In this document: in pieces, positions 1-7,171 of the stretch | Layout of the letters: the number at the start of each line of letters is the position of its first letter | Numbering within the stretch: the stretch's first letter is position 1 | NCBI GenBank assembly: GCA_030592655.1 | Contig: JAUVIQ010000143.1 | Coordinates: forward strand, 1 to 8,396 | Source of the DNA: Planctomycetales bacterium | GTDB lineage: Bacteria > Planctomycetota > Phycisphaerae > SM23-33 | Length of the DNA stretch: 8,396 nucleotides | Reading direction: 5' to 3' | The notes under the pieces: model-generated | Databases searched by the model: none | Told to the model about the DNA's origin: nothing | The model's input: only the letters and a program-made list of their open reading frames with translations | Made by a program: the position numbers and the translations under genes

Positions 1-1
1 G

Positions 2-1036
2 GCGTCGGAAGAACGTTCTCTCGTTGAAGATGTAAAACACAAGCAGGGTAAATACGGCGGGTTCTCCTTCGGCGGGCAGGAGCCGGACGGCGTGGTCGTT
101 CGCAATCCTCTGCCGGCAGGGGTGGTCTTTCCGAACGGCGCCACCGCCGCGCTGTTGTTGACCTTTGACGTTGAGGGCACTTACGGAAACGGCACCGGCG
201 ATATGAGCGTCGAAGTCGCCAATTACCGGCGCATCTGCGACAAGTTGAAAGACAACGGAATTCCCGCGACGTTCAACATTGTCGGAAAGATGGCTGAAGA
301 ACAAGGCCCGGAGTTCGTCGAGTGGATGCTCGACGCCGATTGCGAAGTGGCCACTCACGGTTATATTCACGAATTGTATCAACGATACGGCGGGGACGAC
401 GTCTATGCCGGTCATTACGGCCCGGACGAAAATATCAAACAGGTTCAGGAGGGGGTCGATGCGCTCAATCGCTTACGCCCCGGATCGGTTCGAGGATTGC
501 GCATTCCCTATGGGAATTTCAACGAGTACACCTACGACGCCATCGAACAGGCGGGATTGACTTGGGCGAGCAACGTGGGAATAGACGACTTTATCACACC
601 GGGACTGGGATTCGGAAACGCACCGTTCCAAATGCAACTGGGAGACAAGGCCTATCCGATTGTCGAGATTCCACTGGATTCACAGACGTATGACTGGTCC
701 ATCTGGATCGCCGACGAGCAGGCCAACGCCCCATTCGTCAAGGCCGTTCAGACTTACTGCGAACTGCGTAACATACCGTTCACCCGAACACCGGCCTGCG
801 GAGTGGGCATCTGGCGACGGCGGATGCTGGATACTATCGCCGACCAGACGGTTTTTACGCTACTCTGTCATCCGATTAACCTGGCCGTTCGGAGCGAAGC
901 GTGGGGCGATCCTGTTGATGAGTTCCTGTTCCCGGTCATCGAGCAGTTGGGACAGTTTCATCGGGATCGAAAGGCCTGGGTTTGCACCTGCGCCCAACTT
1001 GCCGATTTTTATTGGAAGACGATGCAATCACGATAG
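2..1036 (+). CDS. NodB-fold polysaccharide deacetylase family protein (5' partial)
   Basis: Metal-dependent deacetylase/amidohydrolase of the NodB/CE4 superfamily, probably removing an N-acyl group from an amino sugar or opening an amide; the true substrate is unknown. Numbered from a GTG at 92, the visible family motifs are the first-motif Asp (TFDVEG, D26), the paired metal histidines in THGYIHE (H89, H93), the third motif RIPYGN (R137, P139) and the late motif LLCHPINL (H260). The FDVE form and short length resemble the cytoplasmic PuuE/HpPgdA-like branch rather than secreted chitin deacetylases; no signal peptide is visible. The frame stays open to the left edge (about 30 further residues with coding-like composition), so the gene is listed as partial. 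The GTG at 92, preceded by AGGAG at 78-82, is a credible alternative start giving 314 residues. The next gene begins 17 bases after the stop, suggesting co-transcription. Confidence 0.83.
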   Translation, partial: ASEERSLVEDVKHKQGKYGGFSFGGQEPDGVVVRNPLPAGVVFPNGATAALLLTFDVEGTYGNGTGDMSVEVANYRRICDKLKDNGIPATFNIVGKMAEEQGPEFVEWMLDADCEVATHGYIHELYQRYGGDDVYAGHYGPDENIKQVQEGVDALNRLRPGSVRGLRIPYGNFNEYTYDAIEQAGLTWASNVGIDDFITPGLGFGNAPFQMQLGDKAYPIVEIPLDSQTYDWSIWIADEQANAPFVKAVQTYCELRNIPFTRTPACGVGIWRRRMLDTIADQTVFTLLCHPINLAVRSEAWGDPVDEFLFPVIEQLGQFHRDRKAWVCTCAQLADFYWKTMQSR

Positions 1037-1053
1037 GGCAAGAAATAGAGACA

Positions 1054-1887
1054 ATGAACTCCAATTCTCCCCATATAGTCCAGAATATCTTTGACGACCT
1101 GGGGCAACTGGGTCTCCAAAGGGGAGATTGTGTAGTTGTCCATAGTTCCTACAAGACCCTGGGGCTGAAGGACCATTGTCCGTCCGACGTGATCGCTACG
1201 TTTATCGAGTTCCTCGGGCCTGACGGGACGCTTGTTATGCCCACTTTCACCTATTCCTATTGCGGTATATGGAATGTCAAGCCGTTCAATCCCGACACAA
1301 CACCGGGCAGCGGAAACGGTATCCTCACGGAAGTCCTGCGAATGTATCCCGGCGCTCTCCGCAGCGCGCATCCGACTTATTCAGTGGCTGCGATTGGAAA
1401 GTACGCTCGGCGCATCACGCAAAACAAGGAACAGGCCAGCCCTCTTGGTCTGGGGTCATCCTATGGTGAAGCGTATGAGGTTGGCGCGAAGGTTCTCCTG
1501 ATGGGTGTGGGAAACAGCCGTAACTCGATGCTGCACTATGCCGAAGCGGCGGCGGAGATGCCCTATAACGACATTCCCTTCCGGGAGTTCTGGGGCCGGT
1601 CGGCCCTTGTGGAAAAAGACGGAAAAACTACAGAGGTGTCGTTGCCGAACGAGTTCCCCGCGTGCAGTGCGAACTTCGGTGTCGCCGACGCGTTCCTGGC
1701 CGAAAAGGGCCTGCTCAAACGCGGAAAGGTCTGCGAGGCGGATTCCATGCTAATGGATGTGCAGGATATGGTAACGGCGGTGGTCGAAAGGCTTCGCCAG
1801 GAACCCGCGTGGCTGCTGTGCGACAACTTTGTGTGTGAACCATGCACCCTGGCAAAAAGGCGGCTTCGGGAAAGAGGGATGATATGA
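1054..1887 (+). CDS. AAC(3)-family N-acetyltransferase
   Basis: Cytoplasmic acetyl-CoA-dependent N-acetyltransferase of the aminoglycoside 3-N-acetyltransferase fold (Antibiotic_NAT, PF02522), 277 residues, close to the usual family length. Visible hallmarks are VVVHSSYKTLGL near residue 30, the GPDGTLVMPTFTYS strand around 55-68, RSAHPTYSVAAIG at 103-115, and GVGNSRNSMLHYAE at 151-164, which carries the expected catalytic His (H161) and the following Glu (E164). The ATG at 1054 is preferred over an in-frame TTG at 982, because the latter would overlap the upstream gene by 55 bases; the ribosome site is weak either way. The C-terminus has an odd Cys cluster (C256, C261, C264). The stop overlaps the next start in ATGA. 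Placed inside a catabolic or biosynthetic operon, it more likely acetylates a pathway amine than confers drug resistance; that is inference. Confidence 0.88.
   Translation: MNSNSPHIVQNIFDDLGQLGLQRGDCVVVHSSYKTLGLKDHCPSDVIATFIEFLGPDGTLVMPTFTYSYCGIWNVKPFNPDTTPGSGNGILTEVLRMYPGALRSAHPTYSVAAIGKYARRITQNKEQASPLGLGSSYGEAYEVGAKVLLMGVGNSRNSMLHYAEAAAEMPYNDIPFREFWGRSALVEKDGKTTEVSLPNEFPACSANFGVADAFLAEKGLLKRGKVCEADSMLMDVQDMVTAVVERLRQEPAWLLCDNFVCEPCTLAKRRLRERGMI
1871..1878 (+). promoter_or_regulatory. ribosome binding site for the M20 gene
   Basis: A purine-rich AAAGAGGG lies 5 bases before the ATG at 1884, inside the end of the acetyltransferase gene. It supports the 1884 start over the in-frame ATG at 1842 and fits translational coupling across the ATGA overlap. 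Confidence 0.5.
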
Positions 1888-3149
1888 ACGCCGCTGACGT
1901 CGAGACAATAAGACGCGCCGTTCGGCAGCATAAGGACGAGGCCATCAGCCTCTTGCAGGAGATGGTCAGGATTCCTTCGGTCAATCATCCTCCAACGGGG
2001 GATGAGAAGGAGGTTCAGGAGTTTTACCTTCGGCATCTGGAATCGCTGGGACTGGAATGTGAGATGTTCGAGGCCGACGACGTGCCGGGATTCAAGGATC
2101 ACCCAGGCCGGTCAAAAGAACACGATATGGCCAATCGTCCCAACGTGGTGGGAGTTCGCAAAGGTAGCGGGTCGGGGAAAAGCATCCTTCTGATCGCGCA
2201 CGCCGACGTGGAGGTTACGGGCGATAACGCATTGTGGGTCGATAATGATCCTTTCAGCGGGGCTGTACGAGACGGAAGGGTCTATGGTCGGGGTTCCGGC
2301 GACGATAAGTCCGGTATGGCGATAAACGCCATGACGCCGAAAATACTGGAAGCCGCAGGCGTCCGGCTGTACGGCGATCTGACAATTGCTTCGGTCTCCG
2401 ACGAGGAGCAGGGAGGCGCAAACGGCACGGTCGCCCTTCTTGCAAGTGGATATGAGGCTGACGGATGTATATATGTTGACGGGTGCAATCAGGACCTGTG
2501 CATATCAAACCTGGGAGGCGGATACTGCAACATCGACATTACCGTCGCCCCGCCTCAACGCGATACGACTGAACTGCTGAAGTACTTCGACGGATTCCGC
2601 AGGAGAATCACGGAATTCAGGGAAATCAGAAAAAAGGACTTCAAGGCCCATCCTCATTATGTCGGTGAAGATTTCACGAATGCGTCAATCAGGTTGATGA
2701 ACGTATCTCTCGGTGTTGACGACGCCTCGCACGGCGCATTTACCATATGGTTCTACCTTCTGCCCGGCGAGGAACCGGAACAGTTCAAGAAACGTTTTAC
2801 CGAGTTTCTCGAAAGCGCCGCCGGCGCCGGTAATTACAAAATGCAATGGATGGAACGTCTTCTTCCCGCTTCGGAGATAAAGCAGACGCACCCGTTTGCA
2901 GGTTGCCTGAAGGACTCGTTTGCCCTCGGCGCAGGCCGGACGCCTTCGGTAACTGGTTCTTATATGAGTGATATGGGATTTATTAATCAGTACGGTAAGT
3001 TTCCGTGTATCATTTTCGGGCCTAGCCGGATGGGAAAAGATGGAATGGTCCACCAGCCCGATGAATTTGTGGATATCGCGGAGTTCATGGAATGTCTTGA
3101 AACTGTCGTCTTCTGCACTATGAAATGGTGCGGATACGAACAAACCTGA
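1884..3149 (+). CDS. M20 family metallopeptidase/deacylase (ArgE/DapE/CPG2-like)
   Basis: Two-zinc amide hydrolase of the M20 family, 421 residues, likely removing an acyl group or cleaving a dipeptide-like amide in the cytoplasm. All expected active-site positions are visible: H106 and D108 in LLIAHADVEV, bridging D140 in GRGSGDDKSG, the catalytic Glu pair E174-E175 in SVSDEEQGG, D199 in YVDGCNQD, and the C-terminal His (H390) in MVHQPDE. The order and spacing match carboxypeptidase G2-type members, including an Asp rather than a Glu 24 residues after the second Glu. Residues of about 205-325 would be the lid/dimerisation domain. The start at 1884 overlaps the preceding stop (ATGA). Co-occurrence with an N-acetyltransferase and an aminotransferase suggests it may remove a protecting acyl group, but a peptidase role is equally compatible. 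Confidence 0.9.
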   Translation: MNAADVETIRRAVRQHKDEAISLLQEMVRIPSVNHPPTGDEKEVQEFYLRHLESLGLECEMFEADDVPGFKDHPGRSKEHDMANRPNVVGVRKGSGSGKSILLIAHADVEVTGDNALWVDNDPFSGAVRDGRVYGRGSGDDKSGMAINAMTPKILEAAGVRLYGDLTIASVSDEEQGGANGTVALLASGYEADGCIYVDGCNQDLCISNLGGGYCNIDITVAPPQRDTTELLKYFDGFRRRITEFREIRKKDFKAHPHYVGEDFTNASIRLMNVSLGVDDASHGAFTIWFYLLPGEEPEQFKKRFTEFLESAAGAGNYKMQWMERLLPASEIKQTHPFAGCLKDSFALGAGRTPSVTGSYMSDMGFINQYGKFPCIIFGPSRMGKDGMVHQPDEFVDIAEFMECLETVVFCTMKWCGYEQT

Positions 3150-3151
3150 TG

Positions 3152-3159
3152 AAAGGAGT
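3152..3159 (+). promoter_or_regulatory. strong ribosome binding site for the DegT aminotransferase
   Basis: AAAGGAGT, the best Shine-Dalgarno match in the window, ends 7 bases before the ATG at 3167. It decides that start over in-frame ATGs at 3125 and 3149. Confidence 0.75.
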
Positions 3160-3166
3160 AATTGAG

Positions 3167-4495
3167 ATGGCAAAGAAGAAAAAGAAAGCAACTGTGGATT
3201 TCAGGTATGACACGGGAGCAGCGCGGATACCCTGGTCGGCGGTCGGCGAACCGGTGCTGGAAGACGACGTGGTCGAACTCGTCAAATTCCTGCTTCCGCC
3301 TCTGGACGGTAAGAAGCGGGCCTACGCGGCGCAACTGAAACGCGCGACAAGCGAAATCGCCAAACTCCGCACCTGTAGCGGAACGGCAGGGAAACTGTCT
3401 TTGAGCAAAAACATCGAGGCGCTGGAGAAGCAGGCGGCGAAGATACTGCGGGCCAAGTACGCGCTGTTCGTAACCAACGCGACGGCCGGTTTTGAAATCG
3501 CGCACAAATTCGCAGGCCTGAAGCCCGGCGACGAAGTAATTGCACCGGCGATTACGTTTATCGCCTCGATTACGTATCCACTGAGCATCGGGGCGAAAGT
3601 CGTGCTGGCCGATGTTGACCCGCGAACCATCAACATCGACCCTGAAGACGTCGCCAGAAAGATTACGCCCAGGACCAAGGTCATCTTCCCCGTTCACGTC
3701 GGCGGATACCCGGTCGATATGGACCCGATCATGCGCCTGGCGAGAAAACACAACATCACGGTGATTGAAGACGCAGCCCACGCCTTCGGCGGCTCCTACA
3801 AGGGCAAGATGATGGGGGCGATAGGCCATTTCGGCTCATTCAGTTTCCACGAGGTCAAGAATATCACCGCACTCGGCGAGGGCGGGATACTCGCAACCAA
3901 TACGCCGTTTGGGAAGGATTTCGCCAAGAGCCGCTTCCTCGGAATCGATATGGGCCGACAGGTAAAGAACTGGCTCTATGACGTCGTGGCGCTGAAGAGC
4001 AGGGGCGACTGCTTCGCGCCGCCAAACCATTCCACGACCGAGATTCAGGCGATAGGCCTCCTCCAGCAGATAAAACGACTCAAGGGAATTATCGCCAGTC
4101 GGAAAAAGGCGGCGACGTACCTGAACAGCCGATTCAGCAAAGTCCCCGGAATCATCCCGCCGCCCCTGGGAACAGCCGAAATAAAGCCCACGTATCACCT
4201 GTATCTGTTGCAGATCGACCCGGAGATCGTCGGCGGCGACATCAAGACGCTGAAGAAGAAACTCACGGCCAAGGGCGTCGTCAATATTCCGCATTATGCT
4301 CCGCTCTACAAGTTCAGCATTCTGCGGCAACTCGGCTACGATACCAAGGCGATAGAAAAGACATGCCCAGCCGCCGAAAGGATGTTCCAAAAGACATTCA
4401 CCCACCTGCCGCTGTATGATTTCACTAGCGAGCAGTTGAAATACCTGGCCGATGCGGTTATCGAATCGGTCAACGAGATGAAGGCCGGTAAGTGA
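3167..4495 (+). CDS. DegT/DnrJ/EryC1/StrS-family PLP aminotransferase
   Basis: Pyridoxal-phosphate aminotransferase of the fold-type-I sugar aminotransferase family, 442 residues. Family members usually transfer an amino group from glutamate or glutamine to a keto-sugar nucleotide or cyclitol. Visible features are the core start IPWSAVGEPVLEDD from residue 21, the phosphate-binding turn TNATAGFEIAH near 104, APAITFIASI, the cofactor-ring Asp D202 in VIEDAAHAFGGSYKGK, and the Schiff-base Lys K231 in SFSFHEVKNITALGEGG. It is longer than the roughly 370-400 usual. The excess is a Lys-rich leader (residues 2-7) plus a charged insert at about 44-72, between the first helix and the cofactor domain. 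The gene sits 17 bases after the M20 stop with a strong ribosome site. All catalytic residues are present, so it should be active; the amino acceptor is unknown. Confidence 0.92.
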   Translation: MAKKKKKATVDFRYDTGAARIPWSAVGEPVLEDDVVELVKFLLPPLDGKKRAYAAQLKRATSEIAKLRTCSGTAGKLSLSKNIEALEKQAAKILRAKYALFVTNATAGFEIAHKFAGLKPGDEVIAPAITFIASITYPLSIGAKVVLADVDPRTINIDPEDVARKITPRTKVIFPVHVGGYPVDMDPIMRLARKHNITVIEDAAHAFGGSYKGKMMGAIGHFGSFSFHEVKNITALGEGGILATNTPFGKDFAKSRFLGIDMGRQVKNWLYDVVALKSRGDCFAPPNHSTTEIQAIGLLQQIKRLKGIIASRKKAATYLNSRFSKVPGIIPPPLGTAEIKPTYHLYLLQIDPEIVGGDIKTLKKKLTAKGVVNIPHYAPLYKFSILRQLGYDTKAIEKTCPAAERMFQKTFTHLPLYDFTSEQLKYLADAVIESVNEMKAGK

Positions 4496-4522
4496 ACGAA
4501 TTTGAAAACCTTTTGTTCAAAG

Positions 4523-4528
4523 AAAGGA
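4523..4528 (+). promoter_or_regulatory. ribosome binding site for the creatininase gene
   Basis: AAAGGA ends 7 bases before the GTG at 4536. It supports this non-ATG start; the next in-frame ATG (residue 16 of the protein) lacks such a site. Confidence 0.6.
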
Positions 4529-4535
4529 ACGAAAA

Positions 4536-5393
4536 GTGAGCAAGAAAACCGCAAACGATCCCTTCCCGACATTTGAACACATGACCGTTAAAATGGTCAG
4601 GGAATACCTCACGCGGAGCAAGTCGATTATTCTGCCTATGGGCGTAATCGAGCAGCACGGCTACCATCTGCCGCTGAAGACCGACACGATCCTGGCCAAT
4701 CATATCGGGCGGATGGTCGGCGAGCGGACGGGAATAATCGTAGCGCCGACGATTCATCAGTCCTTTTCAGGCGGCGGTCTGCCGGGGACCATCAACATCT
4801 CCCCGGCGGTGATGTCCCTGGTGGTCCGCGACACACTGGTATCCCTGGCCAGCCAGGGGTTCCGCAACTTCTATCTGCTTCTGTGCCACGGCGGCTCGGA
4901 GAACGCCCGGGCGCTCGACGACGCCCTCAAATTGCTGCTCCGGCTGAATCCCATGTTTGAAAACGCCTTGATCGCCCTGATGCCTGCCTGGAAATTCCGC
5001 ACCGCCGACGACACATCCATAAAAGAAGGAGACTGGCACGCCGGGTGGAATGAAACCTCAAGGGTCATGGCGACGGAGCCGGAACTGGTGAGAATGGATG
5101 AGATGGAACTGGACCCCGAACCGCTGATAAAATTAATGATGGAACACCCGGATAATTATCAGCGCGCAGAAAAAATTGTGGATGACGAGTTCGTAGTTCC
5201 TCGCATGAGCCAGAGGCCCGATATAAAGGTCGGCGTGATGGGCCGACCCGAGAAGGCCTCGCCCGAACTGGGACGCAAACTCATCGAAGCCATTGTCAAA
5301 GGCGCTTCGGAAAAAATAATGGAACTGGAGGCAAAGGCAGACGGCGTCTATAAGGAAGTGGCGTTCACGCCCGAACCGATGATCTTTGACTGA
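4536..5393 (+). CDS. creatininase-family amidohydrolase
   Basis: Metal-dependent amidohydrolase of the creatininase family (PF02633), 285 residues. Characterised members open cyclic amides (creatinine) or deformylate intermediates such as FAPy; MftE cleaves a peptide. The signature is clear: LPMGVIEQHGYHLPLKTD supplies ligands E39, H41 and D50; SGGGLPGTINI is the family P-G-T loop; LLLCHGGSEN supplies H118, with E122 four residues on; and DWHAGWNETS carries H168 and E173. The usual NGHGG motif has become LCHGG, and the next conserved Asn is Ser. The start is GTG with a good ribosome site 40 bases after the aminotransferase stop. It probably hydrolyses a pathway amide or lactam; I cannot tell which. 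It is unlikely to be a true creatininase, since no creatine or sarcosine genes accompany it. Confidence 0.9.
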   Translation: MSKKTANDPFPTFEHMTVKMVREYLTRSKSIILPMGVIEQHGYHLPLKTDTILANHIGRMVGERTGIIVAPTIHQSFSGGGLPGTINISPAVMSLVVRDTLVSLASQGFRNFYLLLCHGGSENARALDDALKLLLRLNPMFENALIALMPAWKFRTADDTSIKEGDWHAGWNETSRVMATEPELVRMDEMELDPEPLIKLMMEHPDNYQRAEKIVDDEFVVPRMSQRPDIKVGVMGRPEKASPELGRKLIEAIVKGASEKIMELEAKADGVYKEVAFTPEPMIFD

Positions 5394-5415
5394 TTCAAAT
5401 AAACTAAAGAACGAC

Positions 5416-7143
5416 ATGGTGCAGGAACTACAGGCAGAGGGCAACGGGACGGTATTACTGCTGGTGAACCGTTCCGATGCCGACGAATATGGTCTCGTTG
5501 CCGAAACGATGCTGGCGGCGCTTGGGCACTTGGGTATCCCGTATAAGGTTTGGGACCTGGACGCCGGCGTGCCATCGGTAAAACAGTTGCTAGGCCATCG
5601 CTGCGTGATCTTGGGACAGGACGGCCTTGGCGGGAAACTCGGACAGGCCGGTGCAGAGGCGCTGCGTGACGCGGTCAATGCCGGTGTCGGGCTGGTCAGT
5701 TTCGACGGCGATCTGGGCGGTTACAGCGGCCCATTTACCGAGATTTTCAGGATGAGTCCGGGCAAGAAACCGGTGTCGTGTTCGCAGATTAACACGACGA
5801 ATGTGGATCACTTCATCACCGGCACGCGCGAACTGACCGATCAGATAAACCCGACCCAGCCGGTAGAAGTCTGGCCCATCGAAAGCCCTCGCTACGGCCC
5901 AGCCGGCGAGAGCTTGTTGCAAACCTCCAGCGGCTGGCCTGTGCTGATCGCAACCACCTGCGGACAAGGGCGGGCGGTACTTTTCGCAACGTCTATTAAA
6001 CTATGGACAAGAGAGGTTTTAGGCCACGCGTCGGGGCTGGATGATGTGTTCTGGAAATCCATCGTCTGGGCGGCGCGCAAGCCGTTTGCGATATACGCGA
6101 TGCCGCCCTTTGCGACGGCGCTGATTGATGACTGTAGCGGCTCCTACAATCATTTCCGCTATGCCGACGTAATGAACAAGTTTGGCTGGATTCCGCATCT
6201 GGAGGTCTATCTGGAGGACATCGACCGTGTAATGCACGAGGAGGATTACGCGGATTCGGTGAAAATAAAAGAGTTGCACGATGCCGGGCTGGCGACATTC
6301 GGCGTGCACGGGTTCACGTACGATAACCTGATGTGGTTCGACCACGAGGGACGCAAGCCGCTTTCGGATAAGCAGATCGCCGAAAATTTCAAACGTTATG
6401 ACGCCTATTTGAAGAAGTGGGGGATCACGCCCAGCCGGCTTGAGAACCACCATTTCGGAGAGATGGGTTCCAATGCCCTGCCTCACTTAAAGCAACGCGG
6501 CATCGAATACTTGAGCATGGTCCTCAACTTTGACACAGCCTGGATGGATGTTCCGCACAAAAAACCCGCTTTCAAGCCCCCGATGCCCTATCATCACAGG
6601 GGATACTACATGGATTACCTGAAGGATGACCCTGATTTCTTCATTATCAGATCGTACCTGGAGCCGTGGAGTTTTGATTCGTCCGAGGCTGTCGCAGAGG
6701 TCGATTTCCTGTGGGACAACACGATTTTCTGGGATGAAAGCCCATCCAATGACGCGGAAGGAGCGGCGCGGGTAGGCATTAAGCAAATCCGCCGAGGAAT
6801 TGACGCAAGGTTTTTTGGAGTCCTGGTCTGCCACGAACAGCGCGTTGCGGTGGTTACGATGTCGGAATGGGAAGAAATGTTCAGCCGCATCCGCGACGGG
6901 CTGAAAAAGTACGATTTAATCTATAGGCCGTTCGAATACATCTGCGATTATGCTCGAAGTCATCACGACACGCATATCTCGGCAGTGTCGGTGAACGACG
7001 AGACCGGCAGGGTGCATTGCAAATTGCAGGGTAAGACCCGTCTGACAACGGCGATTGAAATATACACAAATGACGGAAACAGTGTACAATGCCTGCCGTG
7101 CGATGTCGGCCAATTCACCGGGACAGCGAGCGTGGAAAACTGA
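5416..7143 (+). CDS. two-domain protein: amidotransferase-like N-terminal region and NodB-like deacetylase region
   Basis: Large protein (575 residues from the ATG). Residues of about 10-190 look like a Rossmann-type glutamine-amidotransferase/trimerisation-like domain: alternating strands such as GTVLLLVNR, RCVILGQDGLG and GVGLVSFDGDLGG, and GQGRAVLFATS near its end. No Cys-His-Glu amidotransferase triad is evident, so it may be structural or ligand-binding. From about 225 a NodB/polysaccharide-deacetylase-like barrel follows: ALIDDCSGSYN (D238, D239), FGVHGFTYD (H298), LENHHFGEMG (H345, H346) and LVCHEQR (H473). The usual HxxxH second motif is not intact, as the residue four after H298 is Asp. 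A small beta-rich tail ends the protein. A TTG at 5386 would add 10 residues and overlap the creatininase stop by 8 bases; neither start has a strong ribosome site. It is the second deacetylase-fold protein of the operon. The specific activity is unknown. Confidence 0.72.
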   Translation: MVQELQAEGNGTVLLLVNRSDADEYGLVAETMLAALGHLGIPYKVWDLDAGVPSVKQLLGHRCVILGQDGLGGKLGQAGAEALRDAVNAGVGLVSFDGDLGGYSGPFTEIFRMSPGKKPVSCSQINTTNVDHFITGTRELTDQINPTQPVEVWPIESPRYGPAGESLLQTSSGWPVLIATTCGQGRAVLFATSIKLWTREVLGHASGLDDVFWKSIVWAARKPFAIYAMPPFATALIDDCSGSYNHFRYADVMNKFGWIPHLEVYLEDIDRVMHEEDYADSVKIKELHDAGLATFGVHGFTYDNLMWFDHEGRKPLSDKQIAENFKRYDAYLKKWGITPSRLENHHFGEMGSNALPHLKQRGIEYLSMVLNFDTAWMDVPHKKPAFKPPMPYHHRGYYMDYLKDDPDFFIIRSYLEPWSFDSSEAVAEVDFLWDNTIFWDESPSNDAEGAARVGIKQIRRGIDARFFGVLVCHEQRVAVVTMSEWEEMFSRIRDGLKKYDLIYRPFEYICDYARSHHDTHISAVSVNDETGRVHCKLQGKTRLTTAIEIYTNDGNSVQCLPCDVGQFTGTASVEN

Positions 7144-7171
7144 TTGAGTCGTTTCGAATAGGATAAACATT

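Noticed and set aside
3..35. Possible tail of a preceding gene ending at a TAA at 33-35
   Set aside because: Only ten codons are visible, with no recognisable motif, and they compete with an equally open frame belonging to the deacetylase.
982..1053. Upstream extension of the acetyltransferase from a TTG
   Set aside because: It would overlap the deacetylase by 55 bases, and the added residues look like an out-of-frame reading of that gene; family members begin near the 1054 ATG.
2987..3829. 280-codon open frame on the - strand, and similar long antisense frames at 1563-2102, 6019-6486 and 7115-7816
   Set aside because: They lie opposite strongly supported genes with catalytic motifs, show no family motif of their own, and are the kind of antisense frame expected from biased codon use.
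4501..4521. Inverted repeat TTTGAA/TTCAAA with a 9-base loop between the aminotransferase and creatininase genes
   Set aside because: The stem is only 6 bp and AT-rich with no trailing T-run, and it abuts the ribosome site of the next gene, so it is not a credible terminator or riboswitch.
5386..5415. TTG start of the two-domain protein overlapping the creatininase stop
   Set aside because: Kept only as an alternative: TTG is rarer and has no clear ribosome site, and the ATG at 5416 precedes the first predicted strand.
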